Origin: Hahella sp. HNIBRBA332
Lineage (GTDB): Bacteria; Pseudomonadota; Gammaproteobacteria; Pseudomonadales; Oleiphilaceae
Length of the DNA stretch: 64,000 nt
Assembly (NCBI RefSeq): GCF_030719035.1
Contig: NZ_CP132203.1
Location: 7,100,810 to 7,164,809 of the forward strand
Direction of reading: 5' to 3'
Part shown: positions 8,945-17,598 of the stretch, in pieces
How positions within the stretch are numbered: position 1 is the first letter of the stretch
Layout of the letters: each line of letters opens with the position of its first letter
Program-made: the position numbers and the translations under genes
The notes under the pieces: generated by a model
Told to the model about the DNA's origin: nothing
Databases searched by the model: none
What the model saw: only the letters and a program-made list of their open reading frames with translations

Positions 8945-9104
8945 CCTGGAATAATCTGACACCTATTTCGTCTCAGGACGCCCGGTACACTGCATCGGGC
9001 GTTTTGTATTTCAGGGCCAGATGAGGCCTTTCCCAGTTATAGATAACCACGGACTCATCGCATTCTCCCAAAGTCAGGGCTGGAACGTGTCAACTCTATT
9101 CAGG
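8945..9104 (-). mobile_element. internally deleted IS3-family-like element
   Basis: Only the ends and the last transposase codons remain. On the minus strand the frame ending at the stop 8973-8975 reads YNWERPHLALKYKTPDAVYR then AS, the typical C-terminus of IS3-group integrase-type transposases. Related inverted ends flank it: cctggaataatctgacacc at 8945-8963, and cgtgtcaactctattcagg at 9086-9104. It is about 160 bp in all, so non-autonomous. It truncates the nucleotidyltransferase remnant. Confidence 0.6.
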
Positions 9105-9123
9105 ACGGGTCACAGCCCAATAA

Positions 9124-9153
9124 AAAAGGCCAACCCGAGAAGGTTGGCCTTTT
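9124..9153. terminator. bidirectional Rho-independent terminator
   Basis: An A-run, the arm GGCCAACC, loop cgagaa, the arm GGTTGGCC, then a T-run. It can stop transcription on both strands. On the minus strand it lies about 300 bp beyond the last CRISPR repeat, so it is the likely end of the pre-crRNA. Confidence 0.8.
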
Positions 9154-9453
9154 GAATTTGGTGGTGGGACGGCAACCTGGATCAAACCATGTTGACGGTA
9201 GTATATCTTAATACTGCTGGCTTGTGGGGGTTCCTTCAGCTACGTTCAAACTCTCCAACAGTCAAGTGGTCTTAGCTAAAAGCAGTTGGTAATCCCGGTC
9301 TAGTCAAACGAAATACTTCCCTTAAGTCTCGTGTTTGTTGGTGTATATGTCTCTCAATAGCGATGTCCTATATTTTGCACTTTCCACACTAATTCATTCG
9401 TTGTTTCGTCGAGAGGTACTTCTGAACTTATCCGACCGCGAGTTTCTCGTCGC
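9154..9453. other. trailer side of the CRISPR array, no gene seen
   Basis: 300 bp between the terminator and the last repeat. I see no frame with recognisable product, no further degenerate repeat and no strong hairpin. Confidence 0.4.
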
Positions 9454-11581
9454 CTTCTAAACTACCAGTGCGGTGGTTAACTCCACCATTGGTCTATTTC
9501 CTCATCCCATAACCTTCTAAACCACCAGTGCGGTGGTTAACGACCAGGCGCGGATCTGCGGCGCGCTCCTGGACTTCTAAACCACCAGTGCGGTGGTTAA
9601 CACTCGCCTCCCGCCAGCCGCTCTAAAACACGCCTTCTAAACCTCCAGTGCGGTGGTTAACTCGAGCGAAGCGAGCCGCCGAAGCGCAGCGCACTTCTAA
9701 ACCACCAGTGCGGTGGTTAACGCTATACGAGAAAAAATGCGGCAACTGAGGGACTTCTAAACCACCAGTGCGGTGGTTAACAGGGACACCACCCCCGCAT
9801 TGTTGTCCATCAACTTCTAAACCACCAGTGCGGTGGTTAACAATAACTTTGTCATTCTCGATTCCCTCGATCTCTTCTAAACCACCAGTGCGGTGGTTAA
9901 CCCGTTACCCTGTCGCTGGTCAACCCGTTTTGACTTCTAAACCACCAGTGCGGTGGTTAACTCCCATATAATTCCGTGCAGCCCTCCCATATACTTCTAA
10001 ACCACCAGTGCGGTGGTTAACTCCATCTTGCGGGCGACGCCTTCTTGGTTCTTCTTCTAAACCACCAATGCGGTGGTTAACAAGCTCTATCTCAAGTGGC
10101 ACGAGCTACAGAACTTCTAAACCACCAGTGCGGTGGTTAACCCAGCGATCTGCACTCTTAGCGTGGGATTTTTCTTCTAAACCACCAGTGCGGTGGTTAA
10201 CCAACATGGGCGCAGCGCGGGCCGCCTCGATGACTTCTAAACCACCAGTGCGGTGGTTAACGTAATCCCAAAGAGGCCTGCATGAGTCCAGAACTTCTAA
10301 ACCACCAGTGCGGTGGTTAACTCAATGGCGTTTACAATTCGCTGTACGTCAACCTTCTAAACCACCAGTGCGGTGGTTAACGGCTGGAGATCGTCAATCA
10401 TACTCAACAGTTTCTTCTAAACCACCAGTGCGGTGGTTAACGCTAGTCGTCGGTTTCTTACTTGGTCTTCACTCTTCTAAACCACCAGTGCGGTGGTTAA
10501 CTGTCAATATGCATGCAAGTACAATCTGCTACACTTCTAAACCACCAGTGCGGTGGTTAACATTGGAGCCCCGGCGAGATGGCAGCGGCCAGACTTCTAA
10601 ACCACCAGTGCGGTGGTTAACGGATACACGGGTTCACTGCGTGAGATCTGACGCTTCTAAACCACCAGTGCGGTGGTTAACAAGAAGACCCAAACATGAC
10701 TCTCGCTGAAAATCTTCTAAACCACCAGTGCGGTGGTTAACGATACGACGGCAACTCGTTACGATCTCGATACCTTCTAAACCACCAGTGCGGTGGTTAA
10801 CGTGGTCAGTGGATTTCTGAAGTATTCGTCCGTCTTCTAAACCACCAGTGCGGTGGTTAACGGATTCTAGGGATCGGTAAAAGCATGCAGGAACTTCTAA
10901 ACCACCAGTGCGGTGGTTAACGGTCACAGCTTTAACATGCTGGGTCGGCACGTCTTCTAAACCACCAGTGCGGTGGTTAACGGAGTGGGAGCAGCCAGTT
11001 GATAACGTCAACACTTCTAAACCACCAGTGCGGTGGTTAACTGATTGATCGCGGATTGAACCCGAGCCGAGGACTTCTAAACCACCAGTGCGGTGGTTAA
11101 CTCAAGTATTTAGCGGGACTACTGGATGCAGACCTTCTAAACCACCAGTGCGGTGGTTAACGGAAGCTGACAAAGCGGCTTCATCTTCCATATCTTCTAA
11201 ACCACCAGTGCGGTGGTTAACAACTCGGCCCGCCTGGCGAAGAAGTTGGCGTACTTCTAAACCACCAGTGCGGTGGTTAACGGAAGGATAGCGCGGACGG
11301 CGTCGCCGTCTTTCTTCTAAACCACCAGTGCGGTGGTTAACTTCTCGCCGGTGATCATCTTGCTGGCTTTAACCTTCTAAACCACCAGTGCGGTGGTTAA
11401 CGTTGAAACTATGTATATTTTTGGAATGATTGGCTTCTAAACCACCAGTGCGGTGGTTAACACTTAAGATTTGCTTGAGAGGAGGCTCGGCAGCTTCTAA
11501 ACCACCAGTGCGGTGGTTAACATCAACAAATCCCCGGCCCATGGTCGCGATGTCTTCTAAACCACCAGTGCGGTGGTTAAC
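9454..11581 (-). CRISPR. type I-F CRISPR array, 36 repeats and 35 spacers
   Basis: Strictly periodic 60-bp units: 28-bp repeats starting at 9454 and every 60 bp to 11554, with 32-bp spacers throughout. On the minus strand the repeat starts GTTAACCACCGCACTGG and ends TGGTTTAGAAG. AACCACC pairs with GGTGGTT around a GCACT loop, the Cas6f (Csy4) hairpin. Minus-strand transcription is supported by repeat polarity, by the leader at 11582-11678, and by the degenerate repeat at the far (9454) end, which carries C to T in the stem. Two internal repeats (9634, 10054) also carry one change each. All spacers look different. Adjacent cas genes are type I-F. Confidence 0.98.
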
Positions 11582-11678
11582 TGTAGTAAATTAGACAAAT
11601 TGTTAAAGAGCTTAAGCACTTACCTCAACTTTCCGTGAGGATAGATGCTTTTCTTCATTCCAGCCTAACTTACTGACT
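11582..11678 (-). promoter_or_regulatory. CRISPR leader with boxA-like antitermination site
   Basis: 97 bp between the first repeat and the IS end. Read on the minus strand it contains GCTCTTTAACA (complement of 11601-11611), the consensus of the boxA element bound by NusB/NusE in rRNA operons. It ends 20 nt before the first repeat. boxA elements are known in CRISPR leaders, where they protect long pre-crRNAs from Rho. The leader would also carry the array promoter and the integration signal for new spacers, but I cannot pick clear -35/-10 boxes. The IS insertion removed whatever lay beyond 97 bp. Confidence 0.7.
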
Positions 11679-12921
11679 CAGGCAAATCGCACTATGTGGC
11701 TACAAAGTAGCCAGGCCCGATAGCACTTTTTTTAAGTAACCATGATCCCAGCCTGCTCGTAGCCTCTTAGTTTTTATACCTCCTTTGTCCGTCTTCTCAT
11801 TCTTCAGTAAATTCAACGCCATATGTCTCAACACCGCTAAATTCTCCGCGCTGTGTCCCATGCGATGCCGCGAGTCATCCTCTTTAAACGCTACATCCAG
11901 CACCCAATGCAGTTTGTTCTCTATGTGCCAGTGCTTTCGCGTCGCATTCAGGAAATATCTCGCATCGCCTTCTCGACTCGAAATATACAAGCGGCGCTCC
12001 AGCGTTCTTTGTCCTGACTCCATTCGCTCTGTTTCTACGACGATGAAACTCTTCAGGTCTTGCCAGCGACTTTGTTGCTTTTCCAGACCCTCCAGATTCG
12101 TTGAAACGCGGCAGCGCCGCTTCTCATCCTCAACGCGCCCTGGTTCGCATACAAAGTCGACAAAATCCTCGCCGAAGCCTTTAGCCTCAGCGTCCACGTA
12201 CCGGTCGTGAATCTCATCGTGTAATGAGGCCTGATTTTCCTTCACACCCACTAAATAGTCTGCTTCCGCGTGACGGATATGCTTCACGATCTCCCGCTGG
12301 CATCCCATCGCGTCCAAGGTGACGAGACTTCCTTTTAATGACAATGCCTTCAACAGTTTAGGAATAGCAGTGATCTCATTGGACTTCTCCTGAGTTTTCA
12401 CCTGTCCCAACACCAGTTCGTTCGCTGTCGACCAGGCGCTAACCATATGAATGGCGGGTTTGGAAGAGGATCGGTCGTATGAGCGCCGTAACGTTTTGCC
12501 GTCTATTGCGATCTGATCATCTGGAATCTGCTCCGCCAGCGTCGAAGCCCAGGATAGAAAGCTTATCTCTAGCGCCTCGGGATCTAACTTCGCAAAGATG
12601 TTGTTGAAGGTGTCGTGGGAGGGAATGCCGTTGGGCAGCTCCAGAAAAGACTCAAACCACTCTTTTTTAGCGTCGCCAAACCGAGTGATGGTAACCCAAT
12701 CGTCAGCCCCACAGATGATCCCGCAGAGCGCGATGGTGAGAACATCATAGAAATTATGCCGCATATTGAGCGTCTCTCGACGAGGATCAGAAAGGCTGGA
12801 GAAATGGTGTTTAACGCCGTCAATTAAAGAAGAGCCCATAACAGTCCTTATTAGGGGAGAAAAAGAGGCGTACTCTATGAATTTACTGCCTACTATTCAA
12901 CCACATAGTGCGATTTGCCTG
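11679..12921 (-). mobile_element. ISAs1-family insertion sequence, copy 1 (1243 bp)
   Basis: The ends are perfect 21-bp inverted repeats (outer part CAGGCAAATCGCACTATG). The element is flanked by the 10-bp direct repeat CTTACTGACT at 11669-11678 and 12922-12931. It holds one transposase gene. The same element recurs at 60766-62008. The right-hand target duplication contains the stop codon of cas1, so the IS landed exactly at the cas1 3' end, between cas1 and the CRISPR leader, without altering the Cas1 protein. Confidence 0.95.
11700..12839 (-). CDS. ISAs1-family DDE transposase (copy 1)
   Basis: 379 aa. The N-terminal DDE-associated domain (HHFSSLSDPR, then HNFYDVLTIALCGIICGADD) is followed by a DDE core. 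Catalytic residues appear as D113 in QIAIDGKTLRRSYD, Asp in SLVTLDAMGCQREI, and Glu in HWHIENKLHWVLDVAF. The length and motifs are those of intact ISAs1-family enzymes. It differs from copy 2 by a single residue (Ile at position 92 instead of Thr). It catalyses cut-and-paste or copy transposition of its own element. Confidence 0.95.
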   Translation of the reverse strand: MGSSLIDGVKHHFSSLSDPRRETLNMRHNFYDVLTIALCGIICGADDWVTITRFGDAKKEWFESFLELPNGIPSHDTFNNIFAKLDPEALEISFLSWASTLAEQIPDDQIAIDGKTLRRSYDRSSSKPAIHMVSAWSTANELVLGQVKTQEKSNEITAIPKLLKALSLKGSLVTLDAMGCQREIVKHIRHAEADYLVGVKENQASLHDEIHDRYVDAEAKGFGEDFVDFVCEPGRVEDEKRRCRVSTNLEGLEKQQSRWQDLKSFIVVETERMESGQRTLERRLYISSREGDARYFLNATRKHWHIENKLHWVLDVAFKEDDSRHRMGHSAENLAVLRHMALNLLKNEKTDKGGIKTKRLRAGWDHGYLKKVLSGLATL

Positions 12922-12922
12922 C

Positions 12923-13882
12923 TTACTGACTTAACTTGGTTTTAACTGCCACCTCAGAAAGGAACCCCATCAGGAAGTCCAAAACGCCCTTCTCTTGTGC
13001 TGTTTGAATTAGGTCTGCACGAAATACATTATCCTTAGATCGCTTGCTGCCGTACTCAAACGCCAGAGGCATTACTAGACCGTCTTTTATAATATCCGCC
13101 ACATCAAATACCAAAGCTCCTCGCCGTGTTTTCCCATGAAGAACAGGTAGAGCAAATGGAATTCCCAACCCGTGCAATGCAGTAGCAGCATAGCCGTAAG
13201 CAATATAATTCCCGTGGTCTAGAAATCCATTCACACCATCCGCTATGGTTTCCTTTGAACGCTTTCCTTCTTCCCTACGAAACTCAAGTTTGAACTGCCT
13301 TGCTAGTAGCTTATATAAGTCTTTCGCCCACATAGCCTCCGCCGCTAATAAGTGCGGGGTATCCTGCGCCTGTCTGATGCCTCTCTCAAAACGGTCGATC
13401 AGACTATCTGGCGCAACCAAACCACGGGCGTCCCATTGCTCTAATGTCCAATTAACTCGAGCCATAAGGAACTCTTTCGCCAAAGCTAATCTCTGAGCTT
13501 CGTTCAACCATTGGCTCATCCAGCCTTGCATGTACTGAGTGGGCCGGTATTCATCTTGTGGAGCCAAGAATGTGATATCTAACGCGCCAAATAACGGAGA
13601 GCCGCCGCTTCCGCAAAAACCAACCAAGACATTCGATTCGGCAAACTTGCGAATAGCAGCGTCAGTTATTGACGTTCCTTTGCCTAGTAATAGAAAGGCC
13701 GTGTTCTTGTCCGGTATATTGAACATGCTCTCAATTTCTGCTCCAGTTTCCGTTAGGTAAACCACACGATCGTCAACCTGCATTACTCTGGCGCGTTCAA
13801 GGTAGAAAACGTTCGCCCTCTTAGAAAGCATAACTGCACGAGGGCGAACTTTTTTTAATTGATTATTATCGGAAGTCTTCAT
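12923..13882 (-). CDS. cas1: Cas1, type I-F (spacer integrase)
   Basis: A 319-aa metal-dependent integrase that joins new spacers to the leader end, working with the Cas2 part of Cas2-3. The sequence follows Cas1f throughout: LSKRANVFYLERARVMQVDD at the N-terminus, GTSITDAAIRKFAESNVLVG in the beta domain, and the active-site region with Glu (LLAAEAMWAKDLYKLLARQF), His (LPVLHGKTRRGALVFDVADI) and Asp. The start overlaps the csy4 stop by 4 nt (ATGA), so it is translated as the last gene of the effector operon. That is unusual: in standard I-F loci cas1 comes first, followed by cas2-3. The IS lies directly after its stop. Confidence 0.95.
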   Translation of the reverse strand: MKTSDNNQLKKVRPRAVMLSKRANVFYLERARVMQVDDRVVYLTETGAEIESMFNIPDKNTAFLLLGKGTSITDAAIRKFAESNVLVGFCGSGGSPLFGALDITFLAPQDEYRPTQYMQGWMSQWLNEAQRLALAKEFLMARVNWTLEQWDARGLVAPDSLIDRFERGIRQAQDTPHLLAAEAMWAKDLYKLLARQFKLEFRREEGKRSKETIADGVNGFLDHGNYIAYGYAATALHGLGIPFALPVLHGKTRRGALVFDVADIIKDGLVMPLAFEYGSKRSKDNVFRADLIQTAQEKGVLDFLMGFLSEVAVKTKLSQ

Positions 13883-14460
13883 GTGAGTTTAGGTAGCAAC
13901 ACTCTTGAATTGACCCTAGACAACCCATAACCATCAGGCTTGTTAGACGACACGGCGCTTTGCTCATAAGTTATCGACTGAATATGAATCGAAAATCGCT
14001 GCAAGTTAGACGCACTGGTCAACATTAAGTAGGGCAGCGTTTGCGATTCCGCCAATCGCTTAGCTCTCCGGCGCAATCGGCTTTCCTGATGCTGTTCGCT
14101 TTTTCCAACCCGTGCGGGAATGCGGTGGCGTCGGTACTCAACCCAAGGCCCTTCCCACTGATTAGGTGCAGCGCGAATCCTGCCAGAAATAGCTAAGCCA
14201 CTCAGACGCCGCTCACCCTCAAGAGCATCCAGAGCAGCATCCAAAGCATCTCTGGACTCTGCAAATACCCTTATAGCGCTTCCTGGTGATGGCCTATCTC
14301 CATCGTTTAGTTCAGGAAAACCTGTTGCGTAACAATCTGGATGACTCGCGTAGTGTCGGTGTAGTACTCCTACCACATAACCAGCAAGGATGGGTGGGGC
14401 AATGCCGCACCCACTGCGTAACTCAATATTGCTGTAGAATAGTGGAAGCATTCTAGTCAC
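13879..14460 (-). CDS. csy4: Csy4/Cas6f crRNA endoribonuclease
   Basis: 193 aa. Cas6f cuts the pre-crRNA at the base of the repeat hairpin and stays bound to the 3' stem. The probable catalytic His lies in VVGVLHRHYASH (about H34), matching the KLHQAL segment of Pseudomonas Csy4. The Arg-rich helix that grips the hairpin is visible (ESRLRRRAKRLAESQTLPYL), followed by the conserved SIHIQ strand and GYGLSRVNSRVLLP at the end. Start 8 nt after csy3. Its RNA partner, the AACCACC/GGTGGTT hairpin, is present in the array. Confidence 0.92.
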   Translation of the reverse strand: MTRMLPLFYSNIELRSGCGIAPPILAGYVVGVLHRHYASHPDCYATGFPELNDGDRPSPGSAIRVFAESRDALDAALDALEGERRLSGLAISGRIRAAPNQWEGPWVEYRRHRIPARVGKSEQHQESRLRRRAKRLAESQTLPYLMLTSASNLQRFSIHIQSITYEQSAVSSNKPDGYGLSRVNSRVLLPKLT

Positions 14461-14468
14461 CCTCCAAA

Positions 14469-15548
14469 CTACTTAGCAGCCTTGTTTCTTGAATCGTTGT
14501 TTTCAGACTCACCAAAGACCCCTCCACGAATTAAGCTAGCGATCATAAACATTCCATCGTCTGTATTTGGGTCCAGCAAAGAGATCCTTTTCAGTAACTC
14601 GAAAGCCGAAGCCTTTCGAGCGGCGCCCTCTCTTCGGAAAAAGGCCTGAGCATCCAAATTCGCACCGTGCGGTTCAACTGGAATAGGTCTTTGGTGTAGA
14701 TCATATTCAGGGTACCAAGTGTCGATTGTTCGCAAAGCGTTGCCAACCTTTTGGTCGCGCAGAGACGCTTGCCCCATATATCGGATATCATTAAGTTCGA
14801 GCAAGCCAGCTGAGCCTTTATAGACAGGATCGGGGACACCTAGTTTATATAGTGATCTCGCAAAGCCTCTGGGCTTTGACTCAATATAGTTTTGAGAAGG
14901 ATATACTTCGACAGCTCCCTTAAAGCCCAAGCTAATCATCCCCGTTACCAGGAAAGAGTTAACGTTTTTTCCGCTCAAATTCTCAGCTATCAGACTTCCG
15001 ATTGTCGTTTCTTCCTTTGAATATTGATCAAAGTGATGTAAGGGGATAGAGAGAGAATCCACTTCGGCAATCACATTCTCTGATGCGTGCTCTGACACTT
15101 TGACCCTCACTGAGGCTCCAAGCATTCTATTTCGCCATAGCCACCGCCCATTGAGAATATTTCTTGCGTATCTCCGCGCTACTTCCTGGAGGCCTTCGCT
15201 TGTGGTAGCGCGATCAATAAAACCATCCAACGCTGATTTTAGTTCCTGATGCTTCTCGCCTGCGCAGGCAAACAATGACCATGATAATGGTTGAGCTCGA
15301 AAGTCATACTTAACGGAAACGCCGACAGCGTCTCTTGAAGTCTTGGCGGATTCAGTAATTTGAATATTGCTGACCTCTTTCTTTGCATCCGAGTTCACGT
15401 TCTGCGTGCCACGGATACCATGCCTCACCACCATCAGCTGCGTTTCATCACCGTTTTCCAGACGATTAAAAAACAGAGCATCGGAGATCATTACCCCTCT
15501 TTGAAAACTTAATACGGCAGGCAATTTATTAAACGTAGTGTGAGTCAT
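14469..15548 (-). CDS. csy3: Csy3/Cas7f crRNA backbone protein
   Basis: 359 aa, the six-copy backbone of the I-F surveillance complex along the spacer. Family signatures are plain: LPAVLSFQRGVMISDALFF at the start, RYARNILNGRWLWRNR near residue 125, VGNALRTIDTWYPEYD near 265, PVEPHGA, and the C-terminal MIASLIRGGVFGESE. Length is close to Pseudomonas Csy3 (about 340 aa). Start 2 nt after the csy2 stop; translationally linked. Confidence 0.95.
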   Translation of the reverse strand: MTHTTFNKLPAVLSFQRGVMISDALFFNRLENGDETQLMVVRHGIRGTQNVNSDAKKEVSNIQITESAKTSRDAVGVSVKYDFRAQPLSWSLFACAGEKHQELKSALDGFIDRATTSEGLQEVARRYARNILNGRWLWRNRMLGASVRVKVSEHASENVIAEVDSLSIPLHHFDQYSKEETTIGSLIAENLSGKNVNSFLVTGMISLGFKGAVEVYPSQNYIESKPRGFARSLYKLGVPDPVYKGSAGLLELNDIRYMGQASLRDQKVGNALRTIDTWYPEYDLHQRPIPVEPHGANLDAQAFFRREGAARKASAFELLKRISLLDPNTDDGMFMIASLIRGGVFGESENNDSRNKAAK

Positions 15549-15550
15549 AT

Positions 15551-16390
15551 TTAGTGCCCCTTATTAATTTGATTGGCAGAGAGAGCCGTCACAGTAAACA
15601 CATCTTTGTCAGTCCACGCTCCCCGCCAGAATAGGTCACTAGATGTAGCAACTTGATTGGCAGTGACATACTCGACTAACCCTACTAATGGCTCTGCGAA
15701 AGCGTGAAGTTTATTTTCGCGAACAAGTTTTCTTTGAGAAAAATTAGTGATGGCCGCATACCCCAATACTGCCGGGGATAACCAGCGCTTTTTTATAGGT
15801 TGTTTATTTTCATCCAAGCCAGGAGAGTCATTAACCAATCGCAATAGATTTTCTACACGCCCTTGCTCCCCTGCTACTAACTCAGCACTCCGGTCTAACA
15901 GCCAATAACCCGAACGTAATAACGTGAAAACGCCGCCATCATCACTCAGAGACTCGCAAATTGAGATACGCCCATGGCGGATGATGACACCGCCCGCCAA
16001 CCGACAGCGCTGAAATGCACGCTCAACATCACTACCGGATGGGCATTCGTCATTAAATGTAAGCACCAGTGAAACGGTTAAATTCATGGAGGCTGTCGGC
16101 TGAAGAGAAATGGCGTACTTGTTTTTTGAGCTGTAGTCTTTCTTATCTATATAAGTTGCACCGCGGAACTGATGAGGATAACAGCCGTAACCCTTAGGTA
16201 GTTCAGACTCCGCGAGTAGTTGGGCGTCGATATGAAGGACGCCAACTGCACTAGGTTGGATACCAAGGAATCTTCCTAATGCGTGGCCAAGCATCGTACA
16301 GGCGAAAACAGGAGCAAGAGAAACGCACCAAGGCGTAGCCAATGCATTTGCCCGTTGGACTTCAATTTGGGGGATAACGACATATCGCAT
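15551..16390 (-). CDS. csy2: Csy2/Cas5f
   Basis: 279 aa. With Csy1 it caps the 5' handle of the crRNA and forms the tail of the complex. Recognisable parts: VVIPQIEVQRANALATPWCV (the conserved N-terminal strand), LGHALGRFLGI, RCRLAGGVIIRHGRI, and the C-terminal AFAEPLVGLVEYV, then LFWRGAW. It is about 40-50 residues shorter than the Pseudomonas protein, with no sign of a frameshift. Start 3 nt after the csy1 stop. Confidence 0.9.
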   Translation of the reverse strand: MRYVVIPQIEVQRANALATPWCVSLAPVFACTMLGHALGRFLGIQPSAVGVLHIDAQLLAESELPKGYGCYPHQFRGATYIDKKDYSSKNKYAISLQPTASMNLTVSLVLTFNDECPSGSDVERAFQRCRLAGGVIIRHGRISICESLSDDGGVFTLLRSGYWLLDRSAELVAGEQGRVENLLRLVNDSPGLDENKQPIKKRWLSPAVLGYAAITNFSQRKLVRENKLHAFAEPLVGLVEYVTANQVATSSDLFWRGAWTDKDVFTVTALSANQINKGH

Positions 16391-16393
16391 AGC

Positions 16394-17542
16394 TCACATC
16401 CCCTCTATCAGCTTTATTAATCGATGTTGATCAGCTGGAGATAGCCCTAAGCCAACAATATCCCCGGTTCGCTTGTCTTCTAGTTTCGACTCCCTCAATT
16501 GACCTACCAGCCATTTCGCCCGCTCCTTTCGCCAATATGGCGATCTCTTGGTAGGGTCTAACCAGCCGTTACTCAGGAAATAGGAATTCTCGTTCTCTAA
16601 ATTTTTCTGAATGGATGGCAAATCTTTCTGGTAAGCATTTAGAACGCGACGGGCTTTATCCGCTTGCTTTTCCATAGCGCTTAACAAGGCCTTTATGAGG
16701 CTTCGCTCTTCTTCCTGTAGCCTAGCGTTGATCATGCTTCCCTCTTTCACTCGTGATAACAGCCAAGTTGCGTAACTCGAGACCATAATCTTGGGTATAA
16801 ATGGCTTAAAGCCTTTATAAAAGAGGCGGAAAGCTAACCTCGTATTTGGTGTCGTCCTTGGGACATCACTAAACACGAAAGGACGGATAGATCTCACTCT
16901 TCCTCCAGCATTTTGCGGATTACTTCCGCCTATGGAAAAAGAGTTTACGCGCGCGTCATACCGAATAGTTGTTCGCTTTTTCTGGCCCCCGCTACTATTT
17001 TCATACTCTTTTTCCTGTTGCTTCCGAATATCATCTCGGCAGCGAGAAATTGTGGATATGTATTCGCACAGTCCTGCAGAGCCTAGGGGCGTCAACGAGA
17101 CATAATCCGACTCCATCGGGATCAGTATTTGTCTTAATCGCGGGCTAATTGAGTCAGTGCCATCTTCGAGGAAGCTTTGAGTTGCTAACTTGTAGCTCTC
17201 AGCGATTCTTTGGCGCGCAGACTCAGTATCAGTACTAGGTCCCGGCGCCTCCAGCCGTAGTTGACGAATTCGCTTAAACTTTCCGGCATGGACACTGGCG
17301 TTACCGACATAGTCCAACCCAATTTCCTTTCCCTCAGCCAGTAAGGTACGCACGCTAATATATGGCAGGTTTATTGCGTGGGCTGAAGTTAGTCTGACCC
17401 CGCCCGAGCTTGCATTGGAATTTATTGTTTTAGTTGAGAAATGGAAAAGGTTTGACTGCATCCAGTCGCAAAGAAGCTCAACTTCACTTTCATCTGGAGT
17501 CTCCATATAGTCGGTCCACGTTGATATTGACCAAATGGACAC
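16394..17542 (-). CDS. csy1: Csy1/Cas8f large subunit
   Basis: 382 aa, diverged from and shorter than Pseudomonas Csy1 (about 430 aa). Family marks remain: SIGGSNPQNAGGRVRSIRPF corresponds to the conserved GGSKPQN region, and the C-terminus has the usual WLDPTKRSPYWRKERAKWL pattern. Cas8f reads the PAM (CC in known I-F systems) and opens the target. The start is GTG at 17542; an internal ATG (17506) would give 370 aa. It is the first gene of csy1-csy2-csy3-csy4-cas1 and is divergent from the WYL gene. Confidence 0.85.
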   Translation of the reverse strand: MSIWSISTWTDYMETPDESEVELLCDWMQSNLFHFSTKTINSNASSGGVRLTSAHAINLPYISVRTLLAEGKEIGLDYVGNASVHAGKFKRIRQLRLEAPGPSTDTESARQRIAESYKLATQSFLEDGTDSISPRLRQILIPMESDYVSLTPLGSAGLCEYISTISRCRDDIRKQQEKEYENSSGGQKKRTTIRYDARVNSFSIGGSNPQNAGGRVRSIRPFVFSDVPRTTPNTRLAFRLFYKGFKPFIPKIMVSSYATWLLSRVKEGSMINARLQEEERSLIKALLSAMEKQADKARRVLNAYQKDLPSIQKNLENENSYFLSNGWLDPTKRSPYWRKERAKWLVGQLRESKLEDKRTGDIVGLGLSPADQHRLIKLIEGM

Positions 17543-17598
17543 TAAACTCTGAAAAGAGCCCCCACAACCCAGACAACGCGTCAGGATGATACGTTTTT
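17543..17598. promoter_or_regulatory. divergent promoter/operator region between csy1 and the WYL gene
   Basis: Only 56 bp separate the two divergent genes, so both promoters and any operator must overlap. On the minus strand TTGTCT followed 17 nt later by TTCAGA is a weak promoter candidate for csy1. AACG (near 17574) and CGTT (near 17592) form a short inverted pair that could be an operator half-site pair. A regulator binding here would control interference and cas2-3 together. Sequence suggestion only. Confidence 0.45.

Noticed and set aside
9768..11291. Open frames made of repeated RWLT and SKPPV or VNHRTGGLE units
   Set aside because: They are six-frame readings of the CRISPR repeat, whose 60-bp period keeps the frame open. 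They are not proteins.
13879..17542. Type I-F2 (Cas8-less) variant
   Set aside because: A recognisable Csy1/Cas8f with the GGSNPQN and WLDP motifs is present.
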